A DNA stretch of 10,474 nucleotides from Spirochaetes bacterium RBG_16_67_19 (GCA_001829505.1 MIBK01000018.1:2546-13019); one strand, 5' to 3'. Positions 1 through 6,534 are shown, counted from the stretch's first letter. Program-made: numbers and translations. The notes: generated from the letters alone by a model not told the origin.

Positions 1-968
1 ATGCCCGCGAAACCGCCCAGGGCCGCCGCGATGGGTTCGGGCTCCAGCCCGAACAGGCGGGCACCGAGCCCCGCGGCCAGCAGGTTCAGGCGGTTGTGCT
101 CGCCGGGGACGGCCAGCCGGGACGGCAGGAGGGTCTCGGTCCGCCCCGCCTCCCGGCGCAAGCCGACGCCGTTCTGCAGATAGGCTCCCGGGCGGCCTGG
201 CCCCAATGGGACGCGGGAGAACCAGTGCACCTGGGCCGCGGTGCCCTTGGGGAAATCGCGCTGCCAGGGGTCGTCGGCGTTGAACACCGCGAACTGCCCC
301 GGCTTCTGGGAGGCGAAAAGCACCCTCTTGTCCGCGACGTAGCTGGCCATGTCCGGGTACTTGTCCTGGTGGTCCGGCAGGATGCTGGTGACCAGGCTGA
401 CCCGGGGGGCCAGCAGGCCCCCCTCCCGAAGGTCGCTCAACTGCCAGGAGGAGAGCTCCAGCACCACCGGGTCCTCCGGCCCGAGGTCCGCCATGAAGCC
501 CAGCGGGGAGACGGTGATGTTGCCCCCCAGCCGGCAGCCTGGATGCCGGGTCTGCAGGCAGCGGGCCAGCGCCGTGGCGGCGGTGGACTTGCCCTTGCTG
601 CCCGTCACGGCCAGGATCGGACCCGGGCATAGCCCGAGGAAAATCGACAGGTCCGTCTCCACGGGAATGCCCCGCTCGCGGGCCGCAGCCAGGAAGGGGG
701 AGGAGAGGGGCACCGCCGGGTTTTTCACCACCAGGTCGGTCTGGGTGAAGTCGCTCTGCTCGTGGCGCCCCAGCACGGTGCGCACCCCGTGCGCGGCCAA
801 CTCGGGCAGGAAGGCCTGGAAGGCGGCGGGGTCCTGGCGGTGGTCGGTGACCGTGACCCGGGCGCCGTGCCGGGCGAAAAACAACGCCGAGGCCAGGCCG
901 CCTCCGTGCAGGCCCAGGCCCATCACCGTCACGCGCCGGCCGGCGAACTCATGAGGCCCGATCTTCAA
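1..968 (-). CDS. murD: UDP-N-acetylmuramoyl-L-alanine--D-glutamate ligase MurD, C-terminal end cut by window
   Basis: MurD is a cytoplasmic ATP-dependent ligase that adds D-glutamate to UDP-MurNAc-L-alanine in peptidoglycan precursor synthesis. The visible 322 codons hold an N-terminal Rossmann-type segment (VMGLGLHGGG, residues 15-24), the Mur P-loop GSKGKST (123-129), GGNI (148-151), the MurD-typical ELSSWQL (171-177), DHQDKYP (199-205) with K214 at the place of the carbamylated lysine, NADDP (230-234) and GEHNRLN (289-295). About 130 C-terminal residues lie beyond position 1. The start is taken as TTG at 968: an AAGGAG Shine-Dalgarno sits 7 nt upstream, an in-frame TGA lies just before it, and the ATG at about 953 runs quickly into a stop. 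The GTG that begins VTVMGLG is a weaker alternative. The start overlaps the end of the upstream gene by 20 nt, so it is co-transcribed with that gene. It stands outside a visible mra/fts cluster. Confidence 0.93.
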   Translation of the reverse strand, partial: MKIGPHEFAGRRVTVMGLGLHGGGLASALFFARHGARVTVTDHRQDPAAFQAFLPELAAHGVRTVLGRHEQSDFTQTDLVVKNPAVPLSSPFLAAARERGIPVETDLSIFLGLCPGPILAVTGSKGKSTAATALARCLQTRHPGCRLGGNITVSPLGFMADLGPEDPVVLELSSWQLSDLREGGLLAPRVSLVTSILPDHQDKYPDMASYVADKRVLFASQKPGQFAVFNADDPWQRDFPKGTAAQVHWFSRVPLGPGRPGAYLQNGVGLRREAGRTETLLPSRLAVPGEHNRLNLLAAGLGARLFGLEPEPIAAALGGFAG

Positions 969-1896
969 TTCTGTACTCCTTCAGGTCCTGCTCGTTCAGG
1001 TAGGCCTCCACCCGCAGGCCCTCCCAGGGCAGGTACCAGGATTCGGGGATCCGGCTCTTCAGCTCGCGGAACACGGGATTGTCCTCGGAGAACTCCCGGC
1101 CCTTCAGGGCGGACTCCACGCGGCCCATGACCGGCTTCAGGAAACCGTAGGCCCGATCCAGCTGAGGCAGCGCGGCCTCGCGCTCCTCTGCGGAAAAACG
1201 GACCAGGCTGCGGCAGAGGGTCCGGTACCTGCAGAGATAAGGGAAATACGGGTAGGTGCGCTGGCCCGCCGGCAGCAGCAGCCGGCTGAAGAAGCGGGTC
1301 AGGTCGTTGTCCATCCAGATGCCCTGCACGAAGTACCCCCGCCCGGTCTCCCCCACCCAGGTGTTGGAGATGGCCTGGTCGATCAGCAGGCCGTCCACCC
1401 GGCCGTTTTCGGTTTCCACCCCCTGCAGGGGGATCAGGAAGCTTTCCAGGTACAGCTCTCGGGTGCTGTAGGCCGGAGAGAGGTCATTGTCACCTCGCTC
1501 CAGCACCCGGTGGGACTGGGGCCGGTAGGCCAGGTCCAGGCGCAGCAGGTAGAGGTAGCGCCGCTCCCCCAGGCGGTGCAGCTGGAAGAAGGAGGGGCGC
1601 AGGACCTCCGCCGGATCGAACAGGTAGGTCAGACCCCGCCACAACTGGGGGACCAGCTGAAGCAGCTGGCTCAGCACCTCGCCCAGGCGGGCCAGGTAGC
1701 CGGGGTCGGGCTCGGGCCGGCGCACGTCGTGGTGGATGGCCAGCCGCGGCACGCCGTACTCATCCTGGGTGCGCACGAAGAACTCTTCGGTCTGGCTGAA
1801 GTGACGGCTCAAAGGGCGCTCGCCCTCCGGGCTCCGGGCCAGCAGGGCGTTCAAGGCGGGGTCGCTGACGCCGGTCTGAATCCGGTTGGCGGTCAT
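949..1896 (-). CDS. conserved-looking hypothetical protein, 315 aa
   Basis: I do not recognise this family. The protein is soluble, with no signal peptide or membrane segment visible. It is rich in Arg, Leu, Tyr and Phe, with aromatic stretches such as YFPYLCRYRTLC, and has the acidic-aromatic C-terminus AYLNEQDLKEYRIEDRAS. It has no P-loop, metal-binding cluster or nuclease motif that I can name. The start is taken as ATG at 1896: a GAAGG Shine-Dalgarno lies about 8 nt before it, whereas the alternative GTG at 1902 would leave only about 2 nt. The gene begins 11 nt after the pseudokinase stop and overlaps murD by 20 nt, so it is very likely translated with both. Codon use and GC match its neighbours, so it looks native. 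A cytoplasmic partner of the pseudokinase or of cell-wall synthesis is possible from position alone. Confidence 0.8.
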   Translation of the reverse strand: MTANRIQTGVSDPALNALLARSPEGERPLSRHFSQTEEFFVRTQDEYGVPRLAIHHDVRRPEPDPGYLARLGEVLSQLLQLVPQLWRGLTYLFDPAEVLRPSFFQLHRLGERRYLYLLRLDLAYRPQSHRVLERGDNDLSPAYSTRELYLESFLIPLQGVETENGRVDGLLIDQAISNTWVGETGRGYFVQGIWMDNDLTRFFSRLLLPAGQRTYPYFPYLCRYRTLCRSLVRFSAEEREAALPQLDRAYGFLKPVMGRVESALKGREFSEDNPVFRELKSRIPESWYLPWEGLRVEAYLNEQDLKEYRIEDRAS

Positions 1897-1907
1897 CGGC
1901 ACGACCT

Positions 1908-3236
1908 TCAGCCCTCAATGCGGTGGATGACCCAGGCCCCGCCCTCCCGCCGGAGGTACACCCGCTCCCGCGCCTCGCGCGGCACGGTTCCCTGTTCGGG
2001 GTCGGGGGTCCAGAGCCGGTAGCTCACCTGGAAGGCTGGCCCGGCCTGATCCTCCAGCTCCTGCACGCTCAGGTCCGTGATGCCGAACACCCCCTCGGGG
2101 GGGTGAAGCTGCGGCCGGCCGGCGCGGTCCCACTCCTCGGCGCTGCTGACCAGGGAGCGGCCCTCGTAACCCTGCTGCACGCGGCTCATCACGTAGACGT
2201 GGATCACCTGGTTGATGAGTTGCCTGCCCGCGCGGCCGGTGACGCAGTCCTGCATGCGCTCGTGGTCCAGGGTATTGGCGCTACGATAGAAGCTCTCCAC
2301 GACCACCCGCGGCGAAAGTCCGCGGGTGGAGCGGGGCCGAAGCAGGTTGCCCAGCACGGTCGCGGAAAGGATCCCCGCCGCAGCCACGATCGCCGCCACG
2401 ATCAGAGTGGTTCGCCAATGCCGCCGCCAGAACGCCCGGCGCCGGTAGGCCCTGGCCGCCTGCTCCTGTTCCCGGCCGGCCCTGGCGGCCAGCGTCCGGG
2501 CCTCCCGCTCGGGCAGCTCGCGGAAGAGGCCTTCGGCCTCCCACAGCTCGAGCAAGGCGGCCCAGCGCTCCAGGGTGGGCGGGGAGCCGCGGCCGCGCCC
2601 CAGGCCGTCCATCACGGCCGCGCTCACCTCCTCGCGCACCCGCGGGCGGCTGAGGGACAGGGGGGCCAGGCGCAGCCCGCGCGCCCGGCGGCGCGTCTCC
2701 TCAATGCCGGCGGCGGCGAACGGGTACTCCCCGGCGACCAGGCGGTAGAGCATGGCCGCCAGGCAGTACGAGGGGCCGCGGGAATCCGGATGGTTGAGAG
2801 CCTCGAAGGTCCGCAGGCGGTGCTCCTCCGGCTGGATGGCCCGCAGCTGGCGCATGACCTGGGGGCTCAACAGCTCCACCGAGCCGTCCTCCAGGAAGCG
2901 CACCGCGTCGGTGGACAGCTCTTCCGGCCGGCGATCGCCCAGTGCTGCCAGGGCCCGGGCCAGCCGGCGCAGGTAGGGCAGGGCCTCCCCCTGCTGGAGG
3001 ACCTCTTCCAGGCAGACGCCCGGCTCCCAGGGGCCGTACAGGTACAGGCGCCCCTCGTCCTGATAGAAACCCTCCAGGCGGCGCTCGCTCACGCCGTCGG
3101 CGCCCACCCGGAATCCGGGGGAAGCGCGCAGGCCGCGGAGCTTGGCCAGGAAGATCTCATTGCGGCCCGTGCCCACGGGGATGGCCAGGACCGGGCGGCC
3201 GTCGCGCAGCCGCCGGGCGGGAAGCTGCAGGCTCAC
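1908..3236 (-). CDS. membrane-anchored pseudokinase-like protein with C-terminal extracytoplasmic domain
   Basis: The protein has 442 residues. Residues 1 to about 240 look like a degenerate Ser/Thr kinase fold: SYCLAAMLYRLVAGEYPF (156-173) resembles the helix F-G signature of Hanks-type kinases (SLGxxLYxLLxGxxPF), and RPEELSTDAVRFLEDGSVELL (103-123) sits where HRDLKPxN and DFG should be but lacks the catalytic Asp residues. No glycine-rich loop or VAIK lysine is evident. A charged, Arg/Glu-rich stretch (235-275) is followed by one transmembrane helix (about 276-298) and a C-terminal domain (308-440) beginning SPRVVVESFYRSANTLD, which may be NTF2-like. Positive charges before the helix place the N-terminus inside and the C-terminus outside. 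The start is GTG, overlapping the AMMECR1 stop as GTGA, with no Shine-Dalgarno, so translation probably depends on coupling. Kinase ancestry is an inference; the membrane topology is clearer. Confidence 0.78.
   Translation of the reverse strand: MSLQLPARRLRDGRPVLAIPVGTGRNEIFLAKLRGLRASPGFRVGADGVSERRLEGFYQDEGRLYLYGPWEPGVCLEEVLQQGEALPYLRRLARALAALGDRRPEELSTDAVRFLEDGSVELLSPQVMRQLRAIQPEEHRLRTFEALNHPDSRGPSYCLAAMLYRLVAGEYPFAAAGIEETRRRARGLRLAPLSLSRPRVREEVSAAVMDGLGRGRGSPPTLERWAALLELWEAEGLFRELPEREARTLAARAGREQEQAARAYRRRAFWRRHWRTTLIVAAIVAAAGILSATVLGNLLRPRSTRGLSPRVVVESFYRSANTLDHERMQDCVTGRAGRQLINQVIHVYVMSRVQQGYEGRSLVSSAEEWDRAGRPQLHPPEGVFGITDLSVQELEDQAGPAFQVSYRLWTPDPEQGTVPREARERVYLRREGGAWVIHRIEG
2303..2329 (-). 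repeat. intragenic inverted repeat, 10-bp arms
   Basis: The perfect arms CCACCCGCGG (2303-2312) and CCGCGGGTGG (2320-2329) flank a 7-nt loop inside the pseudokinase gene, in the codons just after the transmembrane helix. An mRNA hairpin is likely to form. There is no T-run, so it is not an intrinsic terminator. Its role, if any, is unknown. Confidence 0.6.
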
Positions 3237-3817
3237 GCGCGGCCATCGCCAGGACCGGCATCGCCGGTCCTGGCCTCGCCGAAGACTTCGGCTCCGAAGA
3301 TCTCGATCTCCATACCGGCCTGCCGCCAGCTGTCCTCGGGCAGCCCGGCCTTGGCGCAGGTGTGGGAGAGGAAGGTCTCCCGGTCCCAGCCGTATTCCGC
3401 GGCCACCTGCGGCAGGAGCAGTCCCGAGCGCGGACCCCGGCGCACGATCAGGCCGTGCCGGCCCACCTGGATCTCACTGAGGTCGGACACGGGACGGGGT
3501 CGGCTCAGCACGGATATCTCCAGCCTGATCTCCGGCAGCTCGGAGGAGCGCAGGGGAGGAAAGCGGGGATCGTGAAAGGCGGCGGCCCGGGCCGCCTCGC
3601 GCACGGTTTCCAGCAGCGGCCGCTGGGCTTCCACGAAACCGATGCAGCCCCGCAGGCGCCCGCCCCGGGTCAGGGTGACGAAGGCGCCGCGGCGCTCGCC
3701 CAGCACCCCGGCTGCCCCGCCGCGCGCGGGCCCGCCCCCCCCGAGGCCGTCATCAATCGCCTGCCGTGCCGCCTCCAGCAGCGTTCCGCGTTCCTCGGCT
3801 GTCAAGAATTGCTCCAT
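3233..3817 (-). CDS. amrA: AMMECR1 domain protein (AmmeMemoRadiSam system protein A)
   Basis: The protein has 194 residues, a complete AMMECR1 domain. The family hallmark LRGCIG is at 55-60, followed by AARAAAFHDPRF (75-86), ELPEIRLEISVLSRP (93-107), the GRHGLIVRRG turn (119-128), GLLLPQVAAEYGWD (132-145) and CAKAGL (154-159). AMMECR1 proteins are conserved in all three domains of life and often sit beside Memo and a radical-SAM enzyme; their biochemical role is unsettled. The start is ATG at 3817, which agrees with the beginning of the domain; an open frame continues upstream but that stretch is only the Memo gene read in another frame. It overlaps Memo by 16 nt and the pseudokinase by 4 nt. 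No Shine-Dalgarno is visible, so translation is probably coupled to Memo. A strong hairpin covers its last codons. Confidence 0.95.
   Translation of the reverse strand: MEQFLTAEERGTLLEAARQAIDDGLGGGGPARGGAAGVLGERRGAFVTLTRGGRLRGCIGFVEAQRPLLETVREAARAAAFHDPRFPPLRSSELPEIRLEISVLSRPRPVSDLSEIQVGRHGLIVRRGPRSGLLLPQVAAEYGWDRETFLSHTCAKAGLPEDSWRQAGMEIEIFGAEVFGEARTGDAGPGDGRA
3248..3274 (-). promoter_or_regulatory. 12-bp perfect hairpin just upstream of the pseudokinase start
   Basis: The arms GCCAGGACCGGC (3248-3259) and GCCGGTCCTGGC (3263-3274) are perfect complements with a 3-nt loop. They lie in the last AMMECR1 codons and end 11 nt before the GTG start of the pseudokinase. A third copy of the motif (GCCAGGACCGG, 3184-3194) lies within the pseudokinase coding sequence, so the upstream arm in the mRNA could pair either locally or across the start codon. 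A regulatory role is inferred; the repeat itself is directly visible. Confidence 0.55.
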
Positions 3818-4635
3818 GGTTTGTTTTTCGGAAAGGCGATCGCCCCGTAGTGCACGACCCGGCGCTCGTCGTCGCTCACTTCGAGGGAGCTGCCCAGTTT
3901 CAGGATCCGGGCCGGCGACCCGAGCCCCTGCTCGACGGCCAGTATAGCAGCGATGCAGCCGGCACCACAAGAGCTGAGGGTTTTGGCTTCCGTCCCGGCG
4001 AGGATGCCGCGCCAGTCCCCCGCCTGGATCATCGCCAGCAGCGCCTGCGCTTCCCGCTGGGCTTCCTCCCGCGGGCGATAGCCGGTGAGGTTGGCGGAAA
4101 CCACGATCAGCGTGTGTTCCGATGCCAGGGCCGGCTCCTCGCGGATCGCCGCGGCCAGGGCGTCCACCAGCCGGGCCGTGGTGCGGCCCATCAGCAGGGG
4201 CACCAGCCGGGCCTGCGGGAACAGGGTCTGCAGGAAGGGAAGCTGGACTTCCAGGCAATGCTCTTCCAGGTGCGGGATGTCGTCCAGGGCGAAGCAGGGG
4301 TCCCGCGCGGCCAGGCGGCGGACTGTTTCCTGGTCCACGGCGGTGGCTCCCAGCGGGGTCTGGTAGGTTTCGGACTCGGGCAGCAGCAGCCGGTCGCTGG
4401 CCTCGCGGTGCACCGGCCCCAGCAGCAGCACGCGCTGGACCGGGACCGCGGCGGCGGCCTGGAAGGCCGCGGCGGCCGGCCCGCCGGAATACTCGTAGGC
4501 GGCGTGCGGGCTGATCAGGCAGCCGGCCGTGCCGGCGGGTCCTCCTCCGGCCAGCAGGCCTTGCACCCGTTGCGCCAGTCCCTCCCGGTCCGCCGGGTAG
4601 AAGATGCCGTCCACGGTGGAAGCGCGGACTCTCAT
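3802..4635 (-). CDS. amrB: Memo family protein (AmmeMemoRadiSam system protein B)
   Basis: The protein has 277 residues, close to the usual Memo length. It opens with RASTVDGIFYPAD. Family motifs are PHAAYEYSG (43-51, H44), LLGPVH (71-76, H76), EEHCLEVQLPFLQ (124-136) and SSCGAG (221-226, C223), ending HYGAIAFPK. H44, H76 and C223 correspond to the metal-binding H49, H81 and C244 of human MEMO1. The usual S-x-D-x-x-H segment is here S-A-N-L-T-G (180-185), so the conserved Asp and His are absent. Memo shares a fold with extradiol (LigB-type) dioxygenases; its reaction is not settled in bacteria. The start is ATG at 4635, with no Shine-Dalgarno but a promoter whose -10 ends 7 nt before it, suggesting leaderless translation. 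It is the first gene of a five-gene operon. No AmrS radical-SAM gene is in the window. Confidence 0.95.
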   Translation of the reverse strand: MRVRASTVDGIFYPADREGLAQRVQGLLAGGGPAGTAGCLISPHAAYEYSGGPAAAAFQAAAAVPVQRVLLLGPVHREASDRLLLPESETYQTPLGATAVDQETVRRLAARDPCFALDDIPHLEEHCLEVQLPFLQTLFPQARLVPLLMGRTTARLVDALAAAIREEPALASEHTLIVVSANLTGYRPREEAQREAQALLAMIQAGDWRGILAGTEAKTLSSCGAGCIAAILAVEQGLGSPARILKLGSSLEVSDDERRVVHYGAIAFPKNKPWSNS

Positions 4636-4642
4636 AACTCAA

Positions 4643-4670
4643 AGTATATGGAAGGCCGGCCAGGTTTCAA
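4643..4670 (-). promoter_or_regulatory. sigma-70-type promoter of the amrB-murD operon, probably leaderless
   Basis: On the minus strand, TTGAAA (-35, 4670-4665), a 16-bp spacer and TATACT (-10, 4648-4643) match the consensus at 5/6 and 5/6. Only 7 nt separate the -10 from the amrB ATG, so transcription should start at or beside the A of the ATG. This agrees with the absence of a Shine-Dalgarno. It stands out as an AT-rich patch in a GC-rich gap. Confidence 0.7.
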
Positions 4671-4671
4671 T

Positions 4672-4685
4672 ACGGCAGTAGCCGT
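4672..4685 (-). repeat. short inverted repeat abutting the -35 box
   Basis: The arms ACGGC and GCCGT enclose a 4-nt loop (AGTA on the + strand), one base upstream of the -35 hexamer. It could be an operator half-site pair or a weak hairpin at the end of the rqcH transcript. It has no T-run. In GC-rich DNA a 5-bp repeat can arise by chance, so the confidence is low. The rest of the 4636-4709 gap shows no convincing intrinsic terminator. Confidence 0.3.
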
Positions 4686-4709
4686 GCTGGGGACCGCAGC
4701 AGCGGCAGG

Positions 4710-6149
4710 TCAGGAGGCACCCAGCAGGCGCGCCAGGCGCTGCGGGTCCAGGCGCACGTGCAGGTTCTTCTCCTGGGTGGGCAGCACCAGCCCCGGAGCC
4801 CCGCCCCGGGCTCGGCGCAGGTATTTCACCTGGGTGTAGTACACGTCCCCCTTTCCCGAGCCGCGGGCCTTGCTGTAGTGCAGGGCCAGGTTGGCCGCGT
4901 CCAGCAGGGCTTCCAGGGGCACGCTCTTTCCGGGCAGGCTGCGGATAAAGACGTAGGCCCCCGGCACGTCCCGGGCGTGCAGCCAGGTGTCGTTGCCGCG
5001 CACATGGCGCCGCAGCAGCGCGTCGTTCTCCGCGGCGCTGCGGCCCACCAGCAGGCGGAAGGGCCCGGAGCGGAACTCCAGGCCGGGGGCCTGCGCCGCC
5101 TCGCGCTGCCGCCCGGCTTTGGTGGTGGCGGGCGCGCCACCCTTCCCGAGGGCCAGCTCCCGGGCCTGCAGGGCGGCCAGGGCGGTGGGGTCATCGGCTT
5201 TTTCCAGGGAGTCCTTTTCCCGGCGCACCGCCTCCAGCTCCCGCTCCAGGGCCTCGATGTCCTCCCCCAGGCGGTCCAGGCCGGCCATGGCCCTGCGGTA
5301 GCGCCGGAAGTAGCCTTCCGCGTTCTGTGCCGGAGAAAGGCGCGGGTCCAGTTCGATGCGCAGAGGCGGGCCCAGGGACTCGTAGTCCTCGGCCGAGAGC
5401 CAGCGATCGCCGGGCTTCACCGCGTGCAGGTTGGCCAGGATCAGCTCTCCGCAGCGCCGCAGCTGGGAAGGCTCCCCCTGATTCTCCAGCCGCTTCCGCA
5501 GGGTTTCCAGCCCGGCCAGGATGCGGTTCTCCCTGCGCTCCAGGCGGCTTCCGGCCGAGGCCAGGAGGCGCTCCCGTTCCCGGGCGAGCTCCAGCCCGGC
5601 GTAGTGCCTCTCCACCCGCTCGTTGTACGTGCCTTCGCCGGGGAACTCGCGGGCCTGGAAGCGGTCCGGGTTGGGGCCCTCTTCTACGGTTGGAGGGGGC
5701 TGGAACCAGCCTCCGCTCACCTCGCCGCGTCCGGGGCGCCGGTACAGCGCGTCCAGGATCCGGCCTTCCGGGTCGGTGACGATCAGGTTGGCGGCGCCGC
5801 CCCACAGGCGGGCCCACAGCAGGAGGCGCTCCTCCCCCCGCGCCACCTCCAGGCGAACGATGCGCTCCCGGCCCAGTTGGGAGCTGGCCATGATTCTGCC
5901 GTCGCGCAGGTGAGAGCGCAGGAAGGACACGAACCGCGGCGCCGGGCTGGGGTTGGCGGGCCGGACCGAGCTGGAGTGCAGGCGCAGGTGAGGGGCGGCG
6001 AAGCAGAACAGCAGCCGGAAGTTGACTCCCTGGCGATAGAGCTCCAGCACCAGCACCGGGTGGCCGGGCTGGTAGACCTGCCGGACGAACGCCCCCTCGA
6101 GGGGGAGCTCGGCCAGGACCCGGTCGATCTCACGCCAGTTCAGCGACAA
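4710..6149 (-). CDS. rqcH: NFACT family ribosome quality control protein RqcH
   Basis: RqcH binds stalled 50S subunits carrying peptidyl-tRNA and recruits tRNA-Ala to add C-terminal alanine tails that mark the nascent chain for degradation. The older name is fibronectin-binding protein. The 479 residues contain an NFACT-N domain (about 5-180, with RFVSFLRSHLRDGRI at 72-86 and NLIVTD at 121-126), coiled-coil helices (about 180-225 and 280-320), and an NFACT-R domain (364-465: LLVGRSAAENDALL, GNDTWLHARDVPGAYV, HYSKARGSGKG, VYYTQVKYLRRARG). Typical RqcH has about 570 residues, so the middle is shortened. The tRNA-recruiting Asp-Arg pair of Bacillus subtilis RqcH seems to be Glu95-Arg96. The start is TTG at 6149: a TAGGG lies 8 nt upstream, and residues from MSLNWREID fit the family N-terminus. 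It begins 10 nt after the membrane-protein stop. Confidence 0.93.
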   Translation of the reverse strand: MSLNWREIDRVLAELPLEGAFVRQVYQPGHPVLVLELYRQGVNFRLLFCFAAPHLRLHSSSVRPANPSPAPRFVSFLRSHLRDGRIMASSQLGRERIVRLEVARGEERLLLWARLWGGAANLIVTDPEGRILDALYRRPGRGEVSGGWFQPPPTVEEGPNPDRFQAREFPGEGTYNERVERHYAGLELARERERLLASAGSRLERRENRILAGLETLRKRLENQGEPSQLRRCGELILANLHAVKPGDRWLSAEDYESLGPPLRIELDPRLSPAQNAEGYFRRYRRAMAGLDRLGEDIEALERELEAVRREKDSLEKADDPTALAALQARELALGKGGAPATTKAGRQREAAQAPGLEFRSGPFRLLVGRSAAENDALLRRHVRGNDTWLHARDVPGAYVFIRSLPGKSVPLEALLDAANLALHYSKARGSGKGDVYYTQVKYLRRARGGAPGLVLPTQEKNLHVRLDPQRLARLLGAS

Positions 6150-6159
6150 GCGCCTATCC

Positions 6160-6534
6160 CTAGCCTGTGGCCCGGGCGGCCGCGAAGCCGGTGGCCAGCG
6201 CCGCCGCGATCAGCGCCAGGTTGAGGGCCGGCAGCAGCCAGGGCGCCTCGGTGCGCCGGCGCAGGGCCAGGCGCCCGACGAACACCAGCAGGATGGCGGC
6301 CAGCGGGGAAAGCCCCAGCAGCAGATGAAGCAGTGGGCGTGGTTCGCGCCCGCGCAGGCCGACCAGGCCGAGCAGGGCGGTCAGCGGCAGCAGGAGCTGC
6401 GAGAGGGAGCGCGCCGCGCGATCCAGCGCGGAGGGACCCCGCCCCACGCGGCGCAGGTACAGGCCCCGCCCCAGGAAGGTGGCGTGCGCCGCCAGCAGCG
6501 CCAGGGCGGCGGCCAGGTGAGCGATTCGCAGCAT
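6160..6534 (-). CDS. small four-helix integral membrane protein
   Basis: The protein has 124 residues, and I do not recognise the family. Four hydrophobic helices are evident, at about 4-22, 43-60, 67-88 and 98-118, joined by Arg-rich loops (GRGLYLRRVGRG, RGREPRP, RLALRRR). Histidines H6, H17 and H70 lie in or next to the helices. ATG at 6534 is chosen because helix 1 starts at once and because GC content rises to the native level there; an open frame back to 6576 would only add residues encoded by the foreign island. Its ATG overlaps the DUF3800 remnant's TGA (TGATG). It runs 10 nt ahead of rqcH, so the two are probably co-transcribed. A haem or metal role through the histidines cannot be judged from this sequence. 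Confidence 0.8.
   Translation of the reverse strand: MLRIAHLAAALALLAAHATFLGRGLYLRRVGRGPSALDRAARSLSQLLLPLTALLGLVGLRGREPRPLLHLLLGLSPLAAILLVFVGRLALRRRTEAPWLLPALNLALIAAALATGFAAARATG

Noticed and set aside
1923..3575. 550-codon open frame on the + strand, and similar ones at 4758-6224 and 8745-10091
   Set aside because: They lie opposite clear genes with family motifs, have compositions rich in Gly, Ala, Arg, Gln and His typical of GC-rich antisense frames, and show no domain.
3233..4642. 469-codon minus-strand frame as one long protein
   Set aside because: Only its last 194 codons are AMMECR1; the rest is the Memo gene read in the wrong frame, with a Pro/Gly/Arg-rich nonsense composition.
4636..4709. 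Intrinsic terminator after rqcH
   Set aside because: The short GC hairpins (4672-4685 and 4694-4705) have no following T-run; read-through into amrB remains possible.
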